From Clostridia bacterium (GTDB lineage: Bacteria; Bacillota; Clostridia; Oscillospirales; CAG-272), in assembly GCA_017382615.1 (NCBI GenBank), contig JAFNZX010000093.1, forward strand, positions 1 to 11,157: a DNA stretch of 11,157 bases, written 5' to 3'. The number at the start of each line of letters is the position of its first letter. The stretch's first letter is position 1. A program made the position numbers and the translations under genes. Below the pieces are notes generated by a model that saw only the letters and a list, made by a program, of their open reading frames with translations, was not told where the DNA came from and ran no database searches. Of this stretch, positions 6,816-11,157 are shown one piece after another.

Positions 6816-7181
6816 GTGAACGTATTGACACCCAAGCCTTCGGTCTCCGCGCAGCTGCTGCACCAATACCGCCTTGACATCGTGGGCGGCAAATATCCGC
6901 CCGGCGGTCAATTCCCCACCGTGCGCGCATTGGCTTACGAGGAGTCTGTCAACCCCAACACCATGCAGAAGGTGCTGACGCTGCTTGAGCAGGATGGCCT
7001 TTTGGTCAGCCAAGGCACGCGCGGCAGATTCGTGACCGAAGACCAAAACACCATTGCCGAGGTCAAGCTGCTCTTGCAGACCGAATATCTGCAAAGCGTG
7101 CGCAAAAGCGCGGCTGCACTTGGCATCACCAAACAGCAATTTATGCAATTTTTAGAGGAAAGTGAGGACATGCGCATATGA
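6816..7181 (+). CDS. GntR-family repressor, YtrA subfamily
   Basis: This 121-residue regulator consists of a winged helix-turn-helix (about residues 8-75; QLLHQYRLDIVGGKYPPGGQ, PTVRALAYEESVNPNTMQKV, and wing GLLVSQGTRGRFVTE) and only a short helical tail. It has no large effector domain, which is the hallmark of the YtrA subfamily. Such proteins usually repress an adjacent ABC transporter operon. The start is GTG 6816, with AGGAGGG at 6801-6807. The ATG at 6808 is out of frame and hits a stop after three codons. The ATPase start overlaps its stop by 4 nt (7178-7181). A strong palindrome in its promoter supports self-repression; the signal that relieves it is unknown. Confidence 0.92.
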   Translation: MNVLTPKPSVSAQLLHQYRLDIVGGKYPPGGQFPTVRALAYEESVNPNTMQKVLTLLEQDGLLVSQGTRGRFVTEDQNTIAEVKLLLQTEYLQSVRKSAAALGITKQQFMQFLEESEDMRI

Positions 7182-7894
7182 ACCAACCCATTTTGGTTTG
7201 CGAAAAGCTTTGCAAAAGCTATAAAAGAAACGTGCCCGTGCTGGATGAGCTTGATTTTGTGGTCGAGCCCGGCAGAATCGTCGGACTTCTCGGTCCCAAC
7301 GGCTGCGGAAAATCCACGCTGCTCAAGCTGATCTCGGGACTTCTGACCCCGAACAGCGGCACGATCACGATTTGCGGCGAGCCGCGCAGCGAGCAAAGCA
7401 ACGCGGTCATTTCCTTTTTGCCGGAAAGACCGTACTTCTCGTCCGCTATGACGGTCAACGCCATGATGGACTATTTTGAAGACTTTTACACCGATTTTGA
7501 CCGCTCGCTGTGCGAGGTCATGTTAAAAGATCTTGCCATTGACCCGAAAGCACGCATGCGCACGCTGTCCAAGGGCACAAAGGAAAAGGTGCAGCTGGTG
7601 CTGGTCATGGCGCGTCGCGCAAAGCTGTACCTACTCGACGAGCCGATCGGCGGTGTTGACCCCGCGGCACGTGAGTACATTCTCAAAACCATCATAGGCA
7701 ACTACAACCCCGAGGCATCGGTCATCATCACCACGCACCTGATCGCAGACGTGGAGGGCGTGCTGGACGACTTTGCATTCGTGGACGCAGGCAAGATTGC
7801 CATGTGCGGCAACGCGGACGAGGTGCGCGAGCAAAACGGCAAGAGCCTTGATGAGCTTTTCAGGGAGGTGTTCAGATGTTCAAGAAATGCTTAA
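7178..7894 (+). CDS. ABC transporter ATP-binding protein (BcrA/YtrB type)
   Basis: This 238-residue nucleotide-binding subunit couples ATP hydrolysis to the membrane permease encoded next. Visible motifs are Walker A GPNGCGKST at 39-47 (K45), signature LSKGTKEK at 130-137 instead of LSGGQ, Walker B LYLLDEP with D154/E155, the D-loop GGVDP, and the switch histidine H187 in ITTHLI. The signature variant and the LPERPYF segment in place of a clear Q-loop glutamine are typical of this exporter group, often linked to peptide-antibiotic resistance or lipid/peptide export. Overlaps with the genes before (4 nt) and after (19 nt) indicate coupled translation. The substrate is not determinable. Confidence 0.93.
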   Translation: MNQPILVCEKLCKSYKRNVPVLDELDFVVEPGRIVGLLGPNGCGKSTLLKLISGLLTPNSGTITICGEPRSEQSNAVISFLPERPYFSSAMTVNAMMDYFEDFYTDFDRSLCEVMLKDLAIDPKARMRTLSKGTKEKVQLVLVMARRAKLYLLDEPIGGVDPAAREYILKTIIGNYNPEASVIITTHLIADVEGVLDDFAFVDAGKIAMCGNADEVREQNGKSLDELFREVFRCSRNA

Positions 7895-8781
7895 AATACG
7901 ATTTGAAGGCATTTGCCAAGATCTGGCTGATCGCGGCTGCGGTCATGCTGGTGCTTAGTGTAGTATGCAGCATCGGCCTTGGTAGCTTTATAAACGCAAC
8001 CGCATCCATGGCGGTGATTGAGGGACAGGGCAGCGAGCCCGATTCCCTGCAGATTATGTCGCTGGTAGCGCGCATGTGCATCGGTATGCTTTGCTATATC
8101 GTGCTGATCTACTCGCTGGTCATCTTTTTAGGCGGCACTTCGATCATGGTGCTCATCCGTTATTACACCAAATTCTTTACCGATCAAGGCTACCTCACCT
8201 TTACCCTGCCCGTGCGCCGCAGCACACAGTTCTGGTCTAAGGCAATCGCGGGCTTTGTTTACACAGCTGCATCGGGCGTCGTTGCATTGATTTCCATCCT
8301 TATGGCAATTGGCAGCGTCATCATCGCACTGGTCATGACCCCCAATGCTGCCGAATCCTTCCCCATCGAGGAGCTTACGAGCATTTTCACGCCTGTAAAC
8401 GGTGTTTGCGGCGTTATTGCGCTCCTGTTGGCAATCCTTTTGATCGCTGCGATTGTGTTTGCCTCTATGATGATGAATTATCTGGTCATTACCTTAGCGG
8501 CAACCATGTTCCGCAAGCTCAAAATCCTCAGCGTTATCGTGTCCTATTACGTGGTCAACAACATCATTGCCGTTCCGATCATTTACGTAGGCACTTACGG
8601 ACTTATGTTTGCTTTGATGTTCCTTGCTATGGGGCTTGAAACCATGTTTGCCGTCCCCGTCCTTGCTTGGCTGTGCATCTACGCACTGCTGCTATTGGGC
8701 ATAGTGGCTGCCGTGACCGTTGGTATCATCCTTGCAAACTTCACTGTGCTGCGCCTGGAGCGCAAGCTCAATCTCGCATAA
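7876..8781 (+). CDS. ABC-2-type transporter permease
   Basis: This 301-residue polytopic membrane protein has about six hydrophobic segments (near 15-38, 62-93, 123-153, 176-200, 217-250 and 259-288). After the second segment it carries GYLTFTLPVRRSTQFWSK (105-122), a conserved loop I recall in permeases paired with YtrB/BcrA-type ATPases, and probably a coupling segment. The start at 7876 lies inside the ATPase gene and has a strong GGGAGG at 7863-7868. It would form the membrane pore of the exporter, as a homodimer if no second permease exists. Only one full permease is visible, although two small membrane proteins lie downstream. Confidence 0.9.
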   Translation: MFKKCLKYDLKAFAKIWLIAAAVMLVLSVVCSIGLGSFINATASMAVIEGQGSEPDSLQIMSLVARMCIGMLCYIVLIYSLVIFLGGTSIMVLIRYYTKFFTDQGYLTFTLPVRRSTQFWSKAIAGFVYTAASGVVALISILMAIGSVIIALVMTPNAAESFPIEELTSIFTPVNGVCGVIALLLAILLIAAIVFASMMMNYLVITLAATMFRKLKILSVIVSYYVVNNIIAVPIIYVGTYGLMFALMFLAMGLETMFAVPVLAWLCIYALLLLGIVAAVTVGIILANFTVLRLERKLNLA

Positions 8782-8794
8782 AAGGAGGTATAGC

Positions 8795-8899
8795 GTGAAA
8801 GTTCACGTTATGTTCCTTTATACTCAACCATTCACGCTTAAACTTCACCTAAAAATGGGATCCAACCCATTTTCAGGTGAAGTTTCCATCACGAATTGA
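8795..8899 (+). CDS. Possible 34-residue small ORF inside palindromic repeat (doubtful)
   Basis: A GTG at 8795 is preceded by an excellent AAAGGAGG (8781-8788) with a 6-nt gap, directly after the permease stop. The frame stays open for 34 codons to the TGA at 8897-8899. The peptide begins MKVHVMFLYTQPFTLKLHLK and has no signal peptide or known motif. Most of the coding sequence is the long inverted repeat at 8840-8885, so codon content is dictated by the palindrome. It is either a leader peptide coupling translation across the hairpin or, more likely, a fortuitous frame in a repeat that landed behind a pre-existing ribosome site. Confidence 0.25.
   Translation: MKVHVMFLYTQPFTLKLHLKMGSNPFSGEVSITN
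8840..8885. repeat. Long near-perfect hairpin (20-position arms) between permease and secreted protein
   Basis: AAACTTCACCT (8840-8850) pairs with AGGTGAAGTTT (8875-8885). After one A-C mismatch the pairing continues with AAAATGGG/CCCATTTT around a 6-nt loop, ATCCAA. No T-tract follows, so it is not a standard terminator. Upstream, CGTGAA (8794-8799) can pair with TTCACG at either 8802-8807 or 8831-8836. The spacer is thus built from related TTCAC/GTGAA units and resembles a dispersed palindromic repeat. As RNA it could shield the permease 3' end or lower downstream expression. Confidence 0.8.
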
Positions 8900-8914
8900 G
8901 CCGCCGGAGGCGGC
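8900..8914 (+). promoter_or_regulatory. Hairpin enclosing the ribosome site of the next gene
   Basis: GCCGCC (8900-8905) and GGCGGC (8909-8914) form a perfect 6-bp stem with a 3-nt loop. The GGAGG ribosome site (8906-8910) spans the loop and one arm, and ATG 8915 follows immediately. Folding would hide this site. The ATG at 8927 has a second GGAG (8917-8920) just outside the stem. Confidence 0.55.
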
Positions 8915-8926
8915 ATGGAGATTAAG

Positions 8927-9922
8927 ATGAAAAATATTAAGAAAATATCAGCGCTTTTGCTCTGCCTGATGCTTGTATTTGGCAGCGTACTTCCCGTTTG
9001 CGCTGCAGACCAAACCGAGGAAAAGCCCACGTGGGCACTCTCCGAGGACCAAAGTACGCTTTCCTACGGTGCGACCGTATATCAGCGCGTGGAGATCCCC
9101 TCGGGCGTCTGGTTCAGACCCTACTCGCTTTACACCTTTAACCGCAATATGGATACCCCCTTTGATGAATACACCGAAGTTGCACATCCCATAGCAGATC
9201 AGTCTGCCGAACAGCCCGCGCCCCTGACCGACGTTGCGTTTCTTTACGGAAGCGTGAGTGCCGAGGGCTTATACGCGGTCTATGCAACCGACAGCGGTAA
9301 AAGCATCATCAACGACTTCAACGCAGGCAAATACGCGCAGTACGAGCTTGGCTCGCATTACAGCAGCTCCGTGCTGGATCCGCAAACGGTCACGCGTTGG
9401 CGCAACACCGAGCCTAACGTCACCATCTTCGCTGAGCAGCTTTCCGACGCAGCCTACCATTACGTATTGGGCTACGATGCAACGCTCTCCTTGGCAAAGC
9501 CGATCGGCGTGATCTTTGCGTATAGCGACCAATACCTCTACGTGCAGGGCGAGCAGTGCTTAGACATTGACGGTTATCTTTCCCTGCGGCCCGGTACCAT
9601 GACCGTGCACCTGTTGGACGAAGCGGACGCCGCGCAGGTCAAAGCGGCAATTTCCGATATGGAATATCACGATTACGTGGACGTTGGCGAACAAAGTGAG
9701 CCGCTTGACCCCACCATCTCCATGATCGTTTTCTTGCTCATCGCCTCTCCCGTCATGTTCCTGCTGCCCGCGCTGCTGCTGGCACTCGGCATCGTGATGC
9801 GTTGCCTCAAGCAGATCCCCGGCAAAAAGCGTTGGAACACCGTCATCATTCTGTCCTCGGTCTGGCTGATCGGCTCGGGGATCACAGCCCTCTTGCTGAT
9901 CATTCCCACGTTCTTCTTGTGA
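8927..9922 (+). CDS. Secreted/membrane protein of unknown function with two C-terminal helices
   Basis: This protein has 331 residues from ATG 8927, chosen for GGAG at 8917-8920 with a 6-nt gap and a clean MKNIKK signal-peptide start. The in-frame ATG at 8915 adds four residues and is possible. Residues 1-27 are a signal peptide (probable cut after VCA). Residues about 28-255 form an extracytoplasmic domain rich in Tyr, Ser and Asp. Residues about 264-292 and 306-329 are two membrane helices separated by a short basic loop (KQIPGKKRW). The type resembles TPM-like anchored surface proteins in layout only; I see no TPM motif and do not recognise the family. It lies downstream of the ABC genes and overlaps the next start by one base, so it is likely part of the same envelope system. 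Confidence 0.8.
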   Translation: MKNIKKISALLLCLMLVFGSVLPVCAADQTEEKPTWALSEDQSTLSYGATVYQRVEIPSGVWFRPYSLYTFNRNMDTPFDEYTEVAHPIADQSAEQPAPLTDVAFLYGSVSAEGLYAVYATDSGKSIINDFNAGKYAQYELGSHYSSSVLDPQTVTRWRNTEPNVTIFAEQLSDAAYHYVLGYDATLSLAKPIGVIFAYSDQYLYVQGEQCLDIDGYLSLRPGTMTVHLLDEADAAQVKAAISDMEYHDYVDVGEQSEPLDPTISMIVFLLIASPVMFLLPALLLALGIVMRCLKQIPGKKRWNTVIILSSVWLIGSGITALLLIIPTFFL

Positions 9923-10506
9923 TGAAGAAAAAGACTTTGGCAAAGGGGTACGTTTGCCCCTATAACGTAGTCTCGCATTACGCACTCACCGTCATACTCG
10001 TGTCAGGCTTTGTCGGCATCGGAGTATATCTTGCCCCCTATTCATCCACCGCTCTGCTGCACAGTATGATACTGGCGCTGCTGCTCTGTCTGATCCCCCT
10101 TGCGGGCTTTGCCTTTGACAGAGCAGCCATGCGGTATTACGTGACCGATACATTCGTGAAAAGCTGCAATCTGTTCGGCACGCGCTGTCAGCTAAAGGAT
10201 AGCGAGGTCAAGCAGATCGAGCTGCAATGGTCGTTTGAGTTTTGGAAAGACTTTGTTTCAAAGGACGCCATTCACCTTGTCTGCTCGGACAGCTACTATG
10301 CACAAGTCAAGTACATTTCACGGAAGTTCCACCGCAAAAATCAAGTGGTCGTGCGCATCACGCGCAAAAACTTCCCTGCCGTGCAAGCATACCTGTCACG
10401 CATGGGGGTTGCCGCAGGCATGACGGATTATGATACACTTGTACAGCTTCTGCGGTATCATCCCAACATGTATCGTAACCTTGACGGCGCATGGACACTG
10501 CAATAA
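9922..10506 (+). CDS. Small membrane protein, two N-terminal helices plus cytoplasmic domain, unknown
   Basis: The 194-residue protein starts at ATG 9922, whose A is the last base of the preceding TGA (TGATG overlap), so translation is probably coupled. Residues 1-15 are basic (MKKKTLAKGY). Hydrophobic helices lie near 18-37 and 45-66. The rest, about 128 residues, is basic and beta-rich (RYYVTDTFVKSCNLFGTRCQ, then VVVRITRKNFPAVQAYLSR). The plan of two helices followed by a YxVTD-like strand and further strands resembles bacterial PH-like (YdbS/YcxB-type) membrane proteins. I infer that only from layout. No enzymatic motif is visible. A longer reading from the upstream ATG 9802 would overlap the previous gene by 120 nt and has no support. 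Confidence 0.78.
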   Translation: MKKKTLAKGYVCPYNVVSHYALTVILVSGFVGIGVYLAPYSSTALLHSMILALLLCLIPLAGFAFDRAAMRYYVTDTFVKSCNLFGTRCQLKDSEVKQIELQWSFEFWKDFVSKDAIHLVCSDSYYAQVKYISRKFHRKNQVVVRITRKNFPAVQAYLSRMGVAAGMTDYDTLVQLLRYHPNMYRNLDGAWTLQ

Positions 10507-10524
10507 GATTTCAGGAGAAACAAT

Positions 10525-10986
10525 ATGAAACGCTATTTATGTATTGGACTTTTACTCGCTTTGAGCCTCTGCTTCGTTGCCTGCTCTGCGCACATTGAGG
10601 ACACCAACGGTGCGGACGATCATTCGCTGACCACCATTACCAAAAAGGAACTGCTTGGCAACTCGGGGGCTGTCAAATTTCTCTCGGTGCGCTCTCAGGT
10701 CAACGACAAGATCGAATACTCGGTTGACAAATTCACGGGTGTTGAGATGGTTGAAGAGGTGCGCGTCAAGAACGGTACCGACAGCATTACCTTCGCTGTC
10801 AATACCACACTTACAGAGGGCAACATGTACGTATACGTACGCCATGACGGTCAAATCGTGGGCGAGCTTGCCATTGGGCAGGACGACGCGCTGACCATCG
10901 AAAAGCCGACTCCCGGCAAATACGAGCTTTGCATTGCGGGCGAGAGCGCGAACTTCAAGATGGTCATTCAGATCACGCAGAATTGA
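10525..10986 (+). CDS. Putative lipoprotein, unknown function
   Basis: This 153-residue protein has a short lipoprotein signal: basic start MKRY, hydrophobic stretch, then FVAC with the acceptor cysteine C19. Phe at -3 is less common than Leu, but the box is otherwise good. The mature part (about 134 residues) is soluble. It ends in beta-strand-like segments (NMYVYVRHDGQIVGELAIGQ and PGKYELCIAG) that suggest an immunoglobulin-like or C2-like sandwich fold. No catalytic residues are apparent. AGGAG at 10512-10516 sits 8 nt before the ATG. It follows the membrane protein by 18 nt and precedes the zinc-ribbon gene by 10 nt, so it should be expressed with the ABC cluster at the outer face of the membrane. 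Confidence 0.82.
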   Translation: MKRYLCIGLLLALSLCFVACSAHIEDTNGADDHSLTTITKKELLGNSGAVKFLSVRSQVNDKIEYSVDKFTGVEMVEEVRVKNGTDSITFAVNTTLTEGNMYVYVRHDGQIVGELAIGQDDALTIEKPTPGKYELCIAGESANFKMVIQITQN

Positions 10987-10996
10987 GGTATACAGC

Positions 10997-11157
10997 ATGA
11001 AAAACACCAACACCTGCCCCAAGTGCGGCAAGCACGACATCGTGCGCTTTGACGGCTATGCAGGTCCTTACGACTCCGGCAACCACGTGAAAACCGGATC
11101 GACCGTGTTTTCCGCGGTCAACGTCAACCGCTATATCTGCCTTGATTGCGGCTTTAC
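10997..11157 (+). CDS. Zinc-ribbon protein, 3'-incomplete
   Basis: An open frame of 53 complete codons starts at ATG 10997 and runs off the right edge. GAGG (10985-10988) overlaps the previous stop and lies 8 nt upstream of the start. The protein begins MKNTNTCPKCGKHDIVRF and has a second pair at ICLDCG, giving four cysteines (CPKCG and CLDCG about 37 residues apart). That is the layout of small zinc-ribbon proteins common in Clostridia, to which I am fairly confident it belongs. No DNA- or protein-binding partner can be named. As the last visible gene of the ABC cluster it may be a separate small protein or the N-terminus of a longer one. Confidence 0.8.
   Translation, partial: MKNTNTCPKCGKHDIVRFDGYAGPYDSGNHVKTGSTVFSAVNVNRYICLDCGF

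Noticed and set aside
8840..8885. Long hairpin considered as an intrinsic terminator
   Set aside because: CCATC follows instead of a T-tract, and coding continues on the same strand within 45 nt.
9802..9921. N-terminal extension of the two-helix membrane protein from ATG 9802
   Set aside because: It overlaps the preceding gene by 120 nt. The added 40 residues are His/Arg-rich shadow sequence, and ATG 9922 gives a clean coupled start.

Overview
The window looks like a chromosomal segment from an anaerobic Firmicute of the class Clostridia, probably Oscillospiraceae-like. This is an inference from several traits. Genes are tightly packed behind strong GGAG/AGGAGG ribosome sites, and promoters are sigma-A type. 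Both an Lrp/AsnC regulator paired with an aminotransferase and a YtrA-type GntR/ABC cluster are present. There is a secreted protein with a Thr/Glu/Ala-rich stalk and a Cys-containing C-terminal tail, and palindromic repeats lie between genes. No rRNA, tRNA, CRISPR array, transposase or phage gene was seen. Almost all coding is on the + strand; the exception is an incomplete gene at the left edge.

Layout. (1) 1-555, minus strand: the N-terminal 185 residues of an unrecognised protein, divergent from the rest, with its own extended -10 promoter at 580-608. (2) 716-4817: four closely spaced + strand genes, probably one operon. They encode a PHP-domain hydrolase (histidinol-phosphatase-like), a stand-alone MutS-type ATPase, an Lrp/AsnC regulator and a class I/II aminotransferase. 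The last two overlap by 4 nt. A hairpin plus T-tract at 4828-4875 closes the unit. (3) 5009-6466: a monocistronic secreted, probably beta-propeller-like protein with a C-terminal anchor. It has a perfect-consensus promoter (TTGACA-17-TATAAT) and a terminator at 6489-6520. (4) 6526-6649: an intergenic element of two inverted arms, each a self-complementary hairpin. (5) 6816-11157, running off the right edge: a GntR/YtrA-type repressor, an ABC ATPase, an ABC permease, a repeat-rich 145-bp gap, a secreted/membrane protein, a two-helix membrane protein, a lipoprotein and a zinc-ribbon protein.

How the genes may work together. The first operon joins a metal-dependent phosphoesterase, a DNA-transaction ATPase and an amino-acid regulator/transaminase pair. 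Only the last two have an obvious functional link. The second operon resembles B. subtilis ytr-type systems, in which a short GntR repressor controls an ABC exporter induced by cell-envelope stress. Here it carries three or four envelope proteins I cannot name. A 9-bp perfect inverted repeat over the -10/start region of its promoter (6774-6797) is the likely autoregulatory operator. The best candidates for something undescribed are this extended ABC cluster, the hairpin array inserted in it (8781-8914), and the cysteine-bearing C-terminal tail of the 5009-6466 protein.
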